Notes under the pieces: generated by a model
The model's input: the letters and a program-made list of their open reading frames with translations, nothing else
Database searches by the model: none
Told to the model about the DNA's origin: nothing
Translations under genes and position numbers: made by a program
In this document: positions 25,880 to 35,999 of the stretch, piece after piece
Layout: the number at the start of each line of letters is the position of its first letter
Numbering within the stretch: position 1 is the first letter of the stretch
Source of the DNA: Clostridium uliginosum
GTDB lineage: Bacteria > Bacillota > Clostridia > Clostridiales > Clostridiaceae
Assembly: GCF_900112485.1 (NCBI RefSeq)
Contig: NZ_FOMG01000002.1
Location: 62,001-126,000 of the forward strand
Length of the DNA stretch: 64,000 nucleotides
Direction of reading: 5' to 3'

Positions 25880-27460
25880 TTAATTTTTCTTTTTGTTTCT
25901 TGTAGTATTTACACTAAGTTCTGCTGATTTATCCTGATAAGTTGTATGAAGCAATTTTTGTGCCTTTTCACCATCAGGATCACCCATATAATTCTTATAC
26001 ATATTTTGAAGATTCTCATTTTTATCTGAAATTCTTATTTCTGATGATTTATCAATATCTTTTAAAACATCAGACCTTAATTTTATATAATTTTCATCCA
26101 ATGACTTACCTGTAGCTTTATCATAATATATCATTTTTATAGCATTGGCTCTACAAATTTTGCTACATAATGTGCAACCAACACATTTTTCCTTATTATT
26201 TTCCGCCCTTCCTCTTACGTTATACTCTATAGCTCCAACCGGACAATTTTCTATGCAAGTACCACATGCTATACATAACTTTTCATTAATTTCAGATTTT
26301 TTCTGTATTCTTGGAGTTCCTCCTCCATTTATACAACCTCCTAAGCAAGCCATAACCTCAATGAATACATATTCTTTCCACTTATCACTCTTTAAAAATT
26401 TATCAATCTCACTTAATCCACTTACAATTGCAACTTTTTTCTCTTGTCCACCTAAATTAACAGTTGATTCTTTTATATCATGATATCCTTCTATTGTATT
26501 AAATTCGATAGATTCAATTTTTGATACATCACCTTTTAAGTAATAAGTTACTGTTCTAAGTGTTGCCTGCATAACTCCTCCGCTTGAACCAAAAATCACT
26601 GCTGCTCCAGTATAATCTCCCATAAACGAATCTGATTTTTCATCTGGTATAGCAGTTATATCTATCCCCTTCTCTTTTAAAAGCTCTGCATATTCTCTAA
26701 CAGTCAAAACAACATCAATATCTCTATATCCATCTCTTCCCATTTCATCTCTTTTAGCCTCATATTTTTTAGCAGTACATGGTTTTATTGATAAAGTAAA
26801 TATATTGCTAGGTAAAACATTATACGTATCAGCAAAATATGTTTTTATTGAAGCTCCCATCATCTGTTGTGGAGACTTTGATGTTGAGATATTTTTTAAT
26901 ATTTCTGGATGAAAAAGTTCAGCATATCTTACCCATGCTGGACAGCAAGATGTAAACATAGGTAAATTTTCTTGACTAGAAATCCTTTTTATAAGCTCAG
27001 TACCTTCTTCTAAAACTGTCATATCAGCTCCAAAATCTGTATCAAAAACATGTTGAAATCCTAACTTTTTAGCAGATGGCGCTATCTTTCCTGCTACATT
27101 TGTTCCTATTGGAAGATTGAATTCTTCTCCCAAAGTTGCTTTTAATGCTGGTGCCGCCGTTGCAATTAAATACTTTCCACTATTTAATGCTTCTTTGACT
27201 AATGCCACATCATTTCTAACGTTAATAGCTGTTGTTGGGCATATAAGCGTGCACTGCCCACAATATATACATCCACTTCCTCCAAAAGTTCCTTGTTTGG
27301 GATCCACAGTTCGTTTACCATTATCAACTGCCTTTAATACTGATATTCCAGTTCTTTCAGCACATGTAAAAGCACATCCTGTACATCCAATACATTTTTT
27401 CTTATTTATTTGTATAATATTATCTTGTTGAATTCTACTAATTTTTCTTGATTTACTCAT
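25880..27460 (-). CDS. [FeFe] hydrogenase with N- and C-terminal ferredoxin domains
   Basis: 526 residues. N-terminal 2x4Fe-4S ferredoxin (CIGCTGCAFTC, CIYCGQCTLICP), then the H-cluster domain with motif L1 TSCCPAWVRYAE, L2 IKPCTAKKYEA and L3 EVMACLGGCINGGG, then a second ferredoxin pair near the C-terminus (CIACGTCIENCP, CVGCTLCSKICR). All four H-cluster cysteines are present. L2 has Lys where most catalytic hydrogenases have Met (MPCT), and the C-terminal ferredoxin makes this the less-studied group B-like monomeric type, not the main CpI-type enzyme. It may evolve, take up or sense H2. Monocistronic, RBS AAGGGGTATTGAT. Confidence 0.9.
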   Translation of the reverse strand: MSKSRKISRIQQDNIIQINKKKCIGCTGCAFTCAERTGISVLKAVDNGKRTVDPKQGTFGGSGCIYCGQCTLICPTTAINVRNDVALVKEALNSGKYLIATAAPALKATLGEEFNLPIGTNVAGKIAPSAKKLGFQHVFDTDFGADMTVLEEGTELIKRISSQENLPMFTSCCPAWVRYAELFHPEILKNISTSKSPQQMMGASIKTYFADTYNVLPSNIFTLSIKPCTAKKYEAKRDEMGRDGYRDIDVVLTVREYAELLKEKGIDITAIPDEKSDSFMGDYTGAAVIFGSSGGVMQATLRTVTYYLKGDVSKIESIEFNTIEGYHDIKESTVNLGGQEKKVAIVSGLSEIDKFLKSDKWKEYVFIEVMACLGGCINGGGTPRIQKKSEINEKLCIACGTCIENCPVGAIEYNVRGRAENNKEKCVGCTLCSKICRANAIKMIYYDKATGKSLDENYIKLRSDVLKDIDKSSEIRISDKNENLQNMYKNYMGDPDGEKAQKLLHTTYQDKSAELSVNTTRNKKKN

Positions 27461-27577
27461 ATCAATACCCCTTAATTATTAATATACTTATAGATACCTC
27501 TCAATTAAGCTTATTATTACTTTTCTCATAAAATGCATTTAATAGTATTTTTTTACTACAAGGCTCTTTTTTGAATA

Positions 27578-27613
27578 TTAGGCATCTCCAAATAAATAAC
27601 TAATCAGTCTTCT
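27578..27613. repeat. Half copy of the family 1 element
   Basis: TTAGGCATCTCCAAATAAAT then AACTAATCAGTC matches the end of family 1 copies, but no opposite end is seen. Truncated remnant upstream of the hydrogenase. Confidence 0.45.
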
Positions 27614-27687
27614 TAAATTTAATGTATCGTTTTAGCCTTAACTATAATAAAATACATTAATCAGTAATAAATATTTGAGGTGAAAAA

Positions 27688-28110
27688 ATGAATCCTTTAT
27701 TAAATATGTTGTTCAGTGCTCTTTTTTCTAACAGTGGTATGGGAGGCATGATGAATTCTAATCAAATGATGAATAACCCATTAATGAATATGATGAATGG
27801 AAATAATAATTCTAATCAAATGATGGGTAACCCTTTAATGAATTTGCTTATGGGTGGTATGAATCCTAATATGAATCAAAATAATAATATGAATGGCAAT
27901 CCTTTAATGAATATGTTAATGGGTAATCAAAATAACAATGGTGCTTCACAAAATAATAATATGAATGGCATGGGTGGTATGAATCGAAATAATAATATGA
28001 ATAACATGAATGGAATCAACCCACTTTTGAGTATGTTAATGGGTAATCAAAATAACATGGGAAATATGAATAATATGAATACTAATAAACACTCCCATTC
28101 AAAAAGATAA
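27688..28110 (+). CDS. Met/Asn-rich repeat protein (140 aa)
   Basis: Low-complexity protein built around repeats of NPLMNMLMGNQNN, with over half of its residues Met, Asn or Gly, and a His/Lys tail NKHSHSKR. Starts MNPLLNMLFSALFSNSGMGG. RBS TGAGGTGAAAAA. No signal peptide or clear membrane span, though each repeat core (PLLSMLM) is amphipathic. Such proteins occur in sporulating clostridia, perhaps in the coat or as aggregating scaffolds, but no function is established here. Confidence 0.7.
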   Translation: MNPLLNMLFSALFSNSGMGGMMNSNQMMNNPLMNMMNGNNNSNQMMGNPLMNLLMGGMNPNMNQNNNMNGNPLMNMLMGNQNNNGASQNNNMNGMGGMNRNNNMNNMNGINPLLSMLMGNQNNMGNMNNMNTNKHSHSKR

Positions 28111-28120
28111 TTGAAATGCC

Positions 28121-28151
28121 AATAGGAGCCTTAATTTTTAAAGCTCCTATT
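28121..28151. terminator. Bidirectional hairpin terminator
   Basis: AATAGGAGC pairs with GCTCCTATT between convergent genes; T-rich loop and weak T-tract. Confidence 0.6.
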
Positions 28152-28179
28152 GAATATGCCTAATATAAATTTACATATA

Positions 28180-29043
28180 TTATTCTATATCTAATATTGT
28201 TCCTGTTCTATTAATAAATGAACCTTTACACTCTTCATTAAATATATTAACAGCTTTTTCTCCAGTGCAATGAGACAAGCCTAATATAGTTACATCTGAA
28301 TTATTTAAATGTTCAACTGATTTTCTTATTCTCTCATCACATGCTTCTATAAGATGTGTGCCACCGATTATTCCTACTATTTTTTCTTTAGTTCTATCCT
28401 TAATAGTATTTACCATATTTAAAAATCCAGGATGTGCACATCCAAGTAAAATAACTAGTCCTTTTTTTGTTTTAAGACCTAAGGCAATTTCATCATCAAA
28501 TGTATCAATTATATAATTGTCATCAAGTTTGAGTTTCATATTTTCATTTACTTTTTCAAAATCATAATACTTATTAAAATTAGAAAAAACAAAAACATTA
28601 TCAGTTAATTTTAGAATATCAGTTTGCACAAAATTTATAGAAATATTTTTATCCTCTATATACTCTTTATTAAAATCTGTTCCTATATATTTATAACCCA
28701 CTTCTTCTGAAAAATCTGATTTCAGTTTACCATCAGAATAATGATACTTATCACTTCTTTCAAAAAAATGCTCACTTACTATAAATTTAGGTTTTACATT
28801 ACAGGTTTCTAAAAATTTTCTTACTCCACCACAATGATCATAATGAGCATGACTTAAAATTAAAATATCAGTGTTTTTAATATCTACATTTAATTTTTGA
28901 GCATTTTCAATAAAATCTCCTGTTTTTCCTGTATCAAATAAAATATTACATTCTTCTGTCTCAATAAACATAGAAAGACCATGCTCATATTTTAATTTTT
29001 CATTTTTATCCTGTGTATTTTCTATTAAAGTTGTTATTCTCAT
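28180..29043 (-). CDS. Metallo-beta-lactamase fold hydrolase (287 aa)
   Basis: MBL-fold protein: Asp/His metal motif SHAHYDHCGG near residue 65, later LLGCAHPGFLNMV and LGLSHCTGEKA, as in the subgroup related to archaeal 7,8-dihydropterin synthase-like enzymes. FDTGKTGDFIENA is the usual beta-strand before the active site. RBS GGAGGTATATTAAA. Seventeen bases downstream of the chemoreceptor gene, so co-transcribed. Substrate unknown. Confidence 0.8.
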   Translation of the reverse strand: MRITTLIENTQDKNEKLKYEHGLSMFIETEECNILFDTGKTGDFIENAQKLNVDIKNTDILILSHAHYDHCGGVRKFLETCNVKPKFIVSEHFFERSDKYHYSDGKLKSDFSEEVGYKYIGTDFNKEYIEDKNISINFVQTDILKLTDNVFVFSNFNKYYDFEKVNENMKLKLDDNYIIDTFDDEIALGLKTKKGLVILLGCAHPGFLNMVNTIKDRTKEKIVGIIGGTHLIEACDERIRKSVEHLNNSDVTILGLSHCTGEKAVNIFNEECKGSFINRTGTILDIE

Positions 29044-29060
29044 TTTAATATACCTCCAAT

Positions 29061-29894
29061 CTACATTTTAGCCGCAAATTCCTTTAAAATTGCTGCTGTA
29101 GAATCAAGCTGTTGAACTGTTGCTGTAATTTCCTCAAGTCCTGAGGCTTGGCTATCTAATAATGAATTTGAAGCATTAAACCTCTCAAAAATTTCATTTA
29201 TTGAATTTTGCATATTATTTAATATTTCACTTACTTGATTTATAGACTCTTTACTTGATTGAGAAAGTTTTCTAATTTCATTTGATACTACACTAAATCC
29301 CTTTCCATATTCTCCAGCCCTAGCTGATTCTATAGCTGCATTTAATCCAAGCAAATTCGTTTGCTTAGCAATACTTTCAATAAAATTTAATACACCATCA
29401 GTTTTGTTAGAGCTTTCATTTGTTATTTCAATAAATTTTTGAATATCTGAGTTTGTTTCAGATATTTTTTGAATTCCAGAAGCCATATCAAATAAATTAG
29501 TACTTATTTGTGATATTGACTCTGATAATGAATTTGACATATTAGATATTTTTTCTTTTTTAGCTAAACTCATACCTATTACCATAGTCCCAACTATTTC
29601 ATTATTTACAAAAACCGGAACTGCCATTGTTTTTAAAGGTACTCCAAATACATCTTCAGGTACTATAAGAGATATTGCTTTCTTTGCTTTTAAGCACACA
29701 TCTGCTGCACAACCACTAGGTATTTTATCACCTGTTCTTGATGCCATTTTCAAATTTTCACTATCTTGTACTAAAAGAAAATTTTTGGTATTAGATATTG
29801 TAAATATCAATTCTTCATCAAAATAATGCTTAAAATATGGGATTAAATTATAAAAAGATTTAATTAATTCATTTTCGTTTACTTCAGTTATCAT
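29061..29894 (-). CDS. Soluble methyl-accepting chemotaxis-type protein (277 aa)
   Basis: No membrane helix. The N-terminal 110 residues form a sensory domain with conserved [14 protein letters not shown] and [20 protein letters not shown]; two Cys in the first motif could bind a ligand or metal. The C-terminal half is a short MCP signalling hairpin with the tip [19 protein letters not shown] and [15 protein letters not shown]. Cytoplasmic chemoreceptors of this short class sense internal redox or metabolic cues. RBS TAGGAGGAAAATCTA. Operon with the MBL hydrolase. Confidence 0.85.
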   Translation of the reverse strand: MITEVNENELIKSFYNLIPYFKHYFDEELIFTISNTKNFLLVQDSENLKMASRTGDKIPSGCAADVCLKAKKAISLIVPEDVFGVPLKTMAVPVFVNNEIVGTMVIGMSLAKKEKISNMSNSLSESISQISTNLFDMASGIQKISETNSDIQKFIEITNESSNKTDGVLNFIESIAKQTNLLGLNAAIESARAGEYGKGFSVVSNEIRKLSQSSKESINQVSEILNNMQNSINEIFERFNASNSLLDSQASGLEEITATVQQLDSTAAILKEFAAKM

Positions 29895-30055
29895 TAGATT
29901 TTCCTCCTAAGGATTTATTTTCATTAAATATTTGCATTTTATATATAGGCTCAAGTTTTCCTTTAGCTATACTCTCTCATTTAAATTCTATCCCCTACTC
30001 AATAGAATTTGGTATCAAATTCATAAGAGATGTGAATTATAATACATATTTATTA

Positions 30056-30163
30056 CTAAGATATTGAACCTAATACTTCTTGAATTCTTTTCTTTGTCCT
30101 TTCATCTATTTCTCTATAAGTTGTAAATTCAGAATTTTCTAAAGTAATATTAGACTTAGGCAT
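30056..30163 (-). pseudogene. Short open frame or gene remnant (35 codons)
   Basis: Reads MPKSNITLENSEFTTYREID followed by ERTKKRIQEVLGSIS and stop. The only RBS is weak (GTAGGAA). Protein-like but too short to assign. The rest of 29895-30366 holds no other gene that I can support. Confidence 0.25.
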
Positions 30164-30300
30164 TCTTGATGATTCCTACCTACACCTTCTGAATTGTTCG
30201 CTTATTTAAGTTTTCGCATTAAAATTAGAACACTTAAGTAAAATTTTAGTTTATGTTGTATATTTTTCTATATTAATCTCATTCTTTAACATAAAAACAA

Positions 30301-30344
30301 AATGCGTCAGCTTAAGAAATTTTAAATTTCCCTACAAACGCATT
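30301..30344 (-). terminator. Possible terminator of the 91-codon gene
   Basis: AATGCGT and ACGCATT bracket an AAATTTTAAATTT core. Weak T-tract. Confidence 0.3.
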
Positions 30345-30366
30345 AAATCAACAAAGCTTGGAATTA

Positions 30367-30642
30367 TTATTGATGTAGATCAATCTTAGTGGTTATTCTC
30401 ACAAAATATACTGCACTAATTTTAATATTATTGTAACCCGCAATTTTACTATAATTATTATCCATAACATATGGCATTAAAATTACAGGTACAAGCGTAA
30501 TTATTAACATTATCTTTATTAATTTTCTCTTTTTTAATTTTCGTTCGCTAGTATTGTTATTATCAACAAGATACATATCTGCATCTTTACAATACTTCCT
30601 TTTTTCTCTAAATATAATTCCCCCCCTTTTGAATTCTACCAT
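30367..30642 (-). CDS. Small single-span membrane protein, uncertain start
   Basis: Up to 91 residues: a basic N-terminal part (SERKLKKRKL) then one hydrophobic helix (IKIMLIITLVPVILMPYVM) and a 30-residue tail, so a small anchored protein. The first ATG has no RBS; an internal ATG (MYLVDNNN) has AAAGGAAG about 18 bases upstream. Function unknown, could be partly decayed. Confidence 0.4.
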   Translation of the reverse strand: MVEFKRGGIIFREKRKYCKDADMYLVDNNNTSERKLKKRKLIKIMLIITLVPVILMPYVMDNNYSKIAGYNNIKISAVYFVRITTKIDLHQ

Positions 30643-30800
30643 ATTTTATGTTTTTTATATTAAACTTCAAAATTTGAAATGCCTACTTTAAGGGTTATTT
30701 CTTATACCATAAAATAGGATTCCTGAGGTTCAATTTAAATAAATAAAAGAAAATAGAATTTGAAATATACAAAGCATACTTCAAATTCTATATATACATA

Positions 30801-32585
30801 TTATAATAGAATATCTATTGCATTCATGCAGATGGAATACCATGCAACAAGCGCTGCACTTGTAAATACACCGGTATAAATATTTGCTGTTTTCTTGTAA
30901 AAATACGTTGATATCATACTTGCAAATGCCATAAGAGGAATTAACTGCCACTCAGAAATTGCCAACATAAGTGAAACGGCGTCACCCCATTTGACTGCAC
31001 CTGTTTGAAACAAGGTAATGTATTGGATCAGGTTAAGTACTATGAGACCCCCTACTGCAATTAAAGCATTTGCCAAGTATGGAATAATTGCCTTTTTCCC
31101 AGTAAACTCCTTCATTTTAAACCAACTGTTTGCAAGCATTGAAAAAACAAAGAAAAATATTAATGAAGGTATTAAATAAACCAGAAAAATTTTAAAGTGA
31201 ACAAAATCCATTGGGTGTAACATTACAACAATAAACCTATAATCTAGGTGACATATATTATATACTATATAAAGCAGAATATATGGAATACCTAGTGTGA
31301 TAATTGCAAGTAGCAATGATTTTCCGATATATCCCCATTTGAATTGAGGATTTTCATTACTTGTTGAAAGACCATATGCTATAACATTTTTATCATCTGC
31401 TGATTTAGCAGTGGCAAAATGCCAAATCAAGAACAGTACAAGGAAAATTATTGCACAGCCTACAGCCCATGTAAAAGTAATGTTAGAATACACTATGGGC
31501 AGCAGTTTAGATGGTACTATTTTTGAGCCAATATTACCGAATTTTAAGAATGTTAATCCAGGTATTGCTGCAATAACAACTGCAGCTATCCACCAATATA
31601 TTCCTTTAAGTCCAGAGCTCTTTGATGGAGCTTGTACAAGTGTGCTAAAATATTTCGTCTTTAAAAGCAGAGAAGCTACGGCGAAAATTCCAATTCCAAA
31701 ACCTACCAATGTTAGCAAAGTACCAAATTGATGCCATTTCCATATCTGATTGTATGGATCAATAGGATTAGGTGCAGGAGATGATTTCTCCAAGAAGCTT
31801 ATTGTTTGAGCAATAGGCTGAGTGTTGAAAAGATCTCCTGGATGCGTATTGCTAGGCATAAACCACTGTCTTACAGTTCCATCTTTAAAAGAACCATAAA
31901 CCTTGTCTACAACTACAGGGTCTTCGGTATTAAATACCTTCTTCATATTTGGGCTGTCTTTGGCTTCTGGAATCGTTTTAGCACCATTAATGAAAAAATG
32001 AGCGCTCTCATCATACTTACTTAATAAAACTCCGACATTACATTTAGAAGTAATATCAAACATTGGGCAATATCCTAATAGCATCATTGCTTTTACTTTA
32101 TCAGGATTAGTTGCCTCTGCTACTTGACAGTTAAATGCTCCAAGTGAATGTCCTATAAGTGATATGTTTTCTTTATCAACAAAAGGCATATTATAAAGGG
32201 CCATTAAATCGTAATTTACTCCACCAGAAGCTCCTGGTTGTTGCATCATTGCACCATCTTCTGCTGCACGTTCAGAATACCCATGTCCAGACAAATCAGG
32301 TGCAAGAACAACATATCCTCTTCGCGCAAGCTCTAAAGCGTATTCAGTCATATGCTCTTTCGCATTAACATATCCGTGAACAGCAATAACCGCAGGTGCA
32401 GGAGTTTTATTGGTTGCAGTGTTCGGTACAAATAAAAGAGCACTTAAAGTTTTACCATCCTCTGAAGCAATTTTTATATTTTTAATACTTACCTTTCCTC
32501 CGACGGTCTGTACTCCAAATCCTATACATACCCCGAGGAGTGTGATAATAAGTGATATAACTAATAGCCATTTGGCTTTTTTCAC
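30801..32585 (-). CDS. Membrane alpha/beta hydrolase (594 aa)
   Basis: N-terminal signal anchor (LLVISLIITLLGVCIGFGV), then an alpha/beta hydrolase domain with oxyanion HGYVNAKEH, GYVVLAPDLSGHGYS, and nucleophile elbow GHSLGAFN, then about seven membrane helices from residue 280. The hydrolase part likely faces outside. Starts with GTG behind RBS AAGGGGGAATCAAT. Paralogue of the next gene (32815-34782), with the same TVGGKVSIKNIKI-type motif after the anchor. Esterase or peptidase activity inferred; substrate unknown. Confidence 0.75.
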   Translation of the reverse strand: MKKAKWLLVISLIITLLGVCIGFGVQTVGGKVSIKNIKIASEDGKTLSALLFVPNTATNKTPAPAVIAVHGYVNAKEHMTEYALELARRGYVVLAPDLSGHGYSERAAEDGAMMQQPGASGGVNYDLMALYNMPFVDKENISLIGHSLGAFNCQVAEATNPDKVKAMMLLGYCPMFDITSKCNVGVLLSKYDESAHFFINGAKTIPEAKDSPNMKKVFNTEDPVVVDKVYGSFKDGTVRQWFMPSNTHPGDLFNTQPIAQTISFLEKSSPAPNPIDPYNQIWKWHQFGTLLTLVGFGIGIFAVASLLLKTKYFSTLVQAPSKSSGLKGIYWWIAAVVIAAIPGLTFLKFGNIGSKIVPSKLLPIVYSNITFTWAVGCAIIFLVLFLIWHFATAKSADDKNVIAYGLSTSNENPQFKWGYIGKSLLLAIITLGIPYILLYIVYNICHLDYRFIVVMLHPMDFVHFKIFLVYLIPSLIFFFVFSMLANSWFKMKEFTGKKAIIPYLANALIAVGGLIVLNLIQYITLFQTGAVKWGDAVSLMLAISEWQLIPLMAFASMISTYFYKKTANIYTGVFTSAALVAWYSICMNAIDILL

Positions 32586-32769
32586 ATTGATTCCCCCTTT
32601 TTTTTATTTTTCATAACCCCCATTCAAGCTGAAGTTTTATTTTGCTTATAGTCTGTACGTTATAGTAAATAACTTTAAAGGTAAGAAGTAATCACAAATT
32701 GTAAAATTAAGTAATATACTAATTTGTAGTTGCTACAACAGATAAATAATAAGTACTACTAGAAAATCC

Positions 32770-32800
32770 GAGCATGTCTCATTTGGATTGAGCCACGCTC
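32770..32800 (-). terminator. Hairpin after the 655-aa hydrolase
   Basis: GAGCATGTCTCA pairs imperfectly with TGAGCCACGCTC, 15 bases after the stop. Confidence 0.5.
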
Positions 32801-32814
32801 TTGAAAACATCAAA

Positions 32815-34782
32815 TTATCTTAGTGGTAAAAAATTTGCAGTATTTGCAGCTGTCATCAAAACTAGTAAAATGGTGTTAACCATAGCTCCAAGATAAACTT
32901 TTCCTGTTACCTTAAACAGATATCGTGAAATAGGTGCAGATACAAGAAGTAAAGGAATCAAATTCATTCCAACAAAAACGCGAAGCCAAGAGCTACCACC
33001 CTCTCCTCTAAACAGAGTTACTCCAGTAGCAAAAACATATCCATACTGCAATGCTGTCATTATTATTACTGGAAGTGCAGTCACAACTGCACAAAGCAGG
33101 ATGTTTTTCCATTCCTTTTTACCCTCAATGCGGTATGATCCATTAATAGTAAGAGAACTTGCAAAGTAAAATACAAAAAACAGAGGCATGTATTGCAATG
33201 CAACCCATAATTTAGTTGAGCTAAATGTTTTAAACGCAATGTTCCATAGCCTGAAGTCAGTATGGAAAATATAATTAGCAGCAATAACTAGTTGGTAAAC
33301 AAAGAAAACGCTGGTTACCGCTAACAACAAATATTTGAGTACTTCTTTAACATTAGTCTTTAACCCCCACATTTCACTGCTTATACCGTTCTTTTTTCCG
33401 TGAATTTTATAATTAATTATGAAAAGAGCAATAATAATCAATCCAGTAAAACAAGCCCATATCATAATAAAGTTCTCAGCATTGAGAGGAAAAGCTTTAC
33501 TTGGGGCAAACTTAGCAGGATCTGGCATAAGTATTTTGTCTAAGTTTCCAATAGGAAGAAATGCTATCGTACTTATTGCCGTAGAAATCAATATTGATCC
33601 CCAGAAAATCAATTTGCTCTTACCATTGGCCAATGCTGGAAGTGCTTTCGGCTCAGGATGTTTAAGAGACTCAAACACAGGAACTTTAAGCAACAGCTGT
33701 GTTAAAGGGAAGATGAAAAGGAACACACCAATCATTCCAATAAAATTAAATATTTCTTTCCACAACCAAACTTGGTTTGATACAGGAATAGGATTGTTGA
33801 TTTGAAAAGCGTTAGTGAAAAAAGTAACTATATCACCTGCTGTACTTGTGGAAAATGTATTAAAACCATGAATTTCTTTGGGATTAAACATCATTCTTAG
33901 AGTTCCTTTGGAAGCATCCCCATATTGCTTGCCAACCTCAATAGCTGAAACCTGGTTGTCTTTAGGAAGAACTGAATTAACTATAGCCAATGATTCAGCA
34001 GTATTTGTCAAGTCGCCTTTGCCAGCTTCAAAACTCCAAGCATTTTCATCATAATAGCCACTTAAAACTCCAAAGTTAATATAAGTATCTTTCATCATAC
34101 CCATATTAAACTCTTTCTGCCCAAGGAATCCCATAGGTAATGCTGCAGCCACCTTATTAAGGCTTAGTGCATGTACCCTTTCAGCTTCAGTAATAGTAGT
34201 ACCACCATCCGTATCATTGCCTTTGGCATCTTCTAATGCTTTACTGACCAAGGTGCCGTAGTGATGCATTGTCATCCAGGTGGCAAAACCGCCCATGGAA
34301 TGTCCACTAATGCCGATCTTTGATTTGTCGATATAATCAAGACTAGTATTGTTATAGCAGAATTCTACCATTGGAATCATTCCCTGATCACATTCAGTCT
34401 TATTATCCAACACTGCAGAATCGGATGAACTTGAGTCACCATGGTAATATGCATCCATTGCTAATACAGCTATACCTCTTCGCGATAATTCAATGGCCCC
34501 ACTGTCCTGCATCTCTTTACTATTGTATAATCCATGTTCAATTATTACCAATGGAACCTTGTTCCCAGCTGTGGCAGATGTAGGTTTAAAAATATTAGCT
34601 GTAATCCATTTGCCACTTTCAGTCGGAATCTTAATACTTTGTATCTCTACCTTACCACCTCCAGTTTGTAAAATTGATGCTCCGATGCAACTGAACAACA
34701 CTAAAATTAATGAAATGCTTAACAGTCTTATCGTCCAATTTGTTTTTTTGCTATGTTTTGTTTCGCTCTCTAGAGTTGCCAT
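32815..34782 (-). CDS. Membrane alpha/beta hydrolase (655 aa), paralogue
   Basis: Signal anchor (LLSISLILVLFSCIGASIL), then an alpha/beta hydrolase domain: EHGLYNSKEM, GIAVLAMDAYYHGDSS and nucleophile GHSMGGFAT, with a His in KEIHGFN as candidate catalytic base, then a polytopic C-terminal half. RBS AAAGGAGGGTATTAAT. The tandem arrangement with the 594-aa paralogue suggests old duplication; the gap of 230 bases and separate hairpin allow independent transcription. Nothing else is supported in 34783-35118. Confidence 0.75.
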   Translation of the reverse strand: MATLESETKHSKKTNWTIRLLSISLILVLFSCIGASILQTGGGKVEIQSIKIPTESGKWITANIFKPTSATAGNKVPLVIIEHGLYNSKEMQDSGAIELSRRGIAVLAMDAYYHGDSSSSDSAVLDNKTECDQGMIPMVEFCYNNTSLDYIDKSKIGISGHSMGGFATWMTMHHYGTLVSKALEDAKGNDTDGGTTITEAERVHALSLNKVAAALPMGFLGQKEFNMGMMKDTYINFGVLSGYYDENAWSFEAGKGDLTNTAESLAIVNSVLPKDNQVSAIEVGKQYGDASKGTLRMMFNPKEIHGFNTFSTSTAGDIVTFFTNAFQINNPIPVSNQVWLWKEIFNFIGMIGVFLFIFPLTQLLLKVPVFESLKHPEPKALPALANGKSKLIFWGSILISTAISTIAFLPIGNLDKILMPDPAKFAPSKAFPLNAENFIMIWACFTGLIIIALFIINYKIHGKKNGISSEMWGLKTNVKEVLKYLLLAVTSVFFVYQLVIAANYIFHTDFRLWNIAFKTFSSTKLWVALQYMPLFFVFYFASSLTINGSYRIEGKKEWKNILLCAVVTALPVIIMTALQYGYVFATGVTLFRGEGGSSWLRVFVGMNLIPLLLVSAPISRYLFKVTGKVYLGAMVNTILLVLMTAANTANFLPLR

Positions 34783-35118
34783 ATTAATACCCTCCTTTTT
34801 TATTTTGCTTAAACCAATTCAGTTCATAATAAAATGGCTAGTGGAGAGTTCATTAGTTTAATTCCCCAATTTTCGTGCCACTATATATACTGTTTGACAT
34901 TTAATATTATGCTATAAATATAGTTGTAAATATTCTCCATTGGGGCACACCTGCTTTCAGCTACAACCTTGAAATATTAGTAAACCTTTACAGGATTTTT
35001 GTTAAATATATCTTATTTTCTACCTATGGAGAAAACAAGACCTTAACATTTTATATTATTATTCTATATGACCTTCCAATGGAGCACTCATATTTTCAAG
35101 ATAATTTTAACCCTTGAA

Positions 35119-35919
35119 CTACTTAGGCAAATACTGTCCCCCATCCGTACCAATGATTTGGCCGGTTAGATGTCTTCCTGATACATCTGAAGCAAGATAT
35201 AGCGTTGCCCACGCATGATCCCATATTGCTCCATTTTGTTTTAGTGGATTCTGAGATGCTAAATAAGCGTCAATATCCTTAAACTTTTCGGGGTCTTCCA
35301 TAAACCCGTGAAAGCAAGAACTTTTGCTTATTTTACTTTTGTCTTCAGGTGATGTAGCTCCAGGAGCAACTATATTCATCCTAATACCATATTTGCCTAC
35401 ATCCATTGCAATTGTTTGCGCCAAATGAATTAATCCAGCTTTCAATGCACCATATACAGGTTCCATAGAAGCATGCATACGTCCCATAGTAGAACCGCAA
35501 TTTACAAAGTTTCCATGTCCCTGTTTTATCATAATTGGAAGTATATAATGCCAAGCATTCATTTCAGCTTTAAGGTTAACTTCATATATCTTATCCCATA
35601 ATCCTCTGTCTAACTCAAAAAAATTGCCAAAAACATCATATGCAATTCCATGATACACTATATCAAGATCACCGAAAGTCAGAGCATAATCTGCCGCAGC
35701 TTTTGTTTCTTCATAGCTGGTAGCATCGCATTTTATTACATTAGCTCTCATTGCACCATATTTTAATGCCTCTTTGGCAACTTTTTCTCCAGTTTCGGTA
35801 TCACGGCAAGCAATTGTAATAGCTGCGCCCTCCATACCAAAGGCACATGAAACTGCTCTTCCAACATTAGAGTGACCCCCATACAACAGTACGTTTTTCC
35901 CTTTAAGTTTTAAATCCAT
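35119..35919 (-). CDS. Short-chain dehydrogenase/reductase
   Basis: 266 residues, classical SDR fold: nucleotide-binding GGHSNVGRAVS (Gly motif altered from TGxxxGxG), KCDATSYEE, and YHGIAYD in place of the usual NNAG, catalytic Ser in NCGSTMG and YGALK (Tyr-x3-Lys). Ends GQIIGTDGGQYLPK as in 3-oxoacyl reductase relatives. The unusual GGHSN glycine loop sets it apart from FabG. RBS AAGGGGGTAAAAAGT. Next to a dehydrogenase remnant; pathway unknown. Confidence 0.85.
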   Translation of the reverse strand: MDLKLKGKNVLLYGGHSNVGRAVSCAFGMEGAAITIACRDTETGEKVAKEALKYGAMRANVIKCDATSYEETKAAADYALTFGDLDIVYHGIAYDVFGNFFELDRGLWDKIYEVNLKAEMNAWHYILPIMIKQGHGNFVNCGSTMGRMHASMEPVYGALKAGLIHLAQTIAMDVGKYGIRMNIVAPGATSPEDKSKISKSSCFHGFMEDPEKFKDIDAYLASQNPLKQNGAIWDHAWATLYLASDVSGRHLTGQIIGTDGGQYLPK

Positions 35920-35999
35920 ACTTTTTACCCCCTTAATTAATTTTTGATCTGTTAAATTATATGAACAGTGCTCTTCTCAACTCTAGAAAATATAATAAC

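Noticed and set aside
34940-35083. CTCCATTGG / CCAATGGAG inverted repeat 130 bases apart
   Set aside because: Only 9 bp with a large gap; chance is likely in a region this size.
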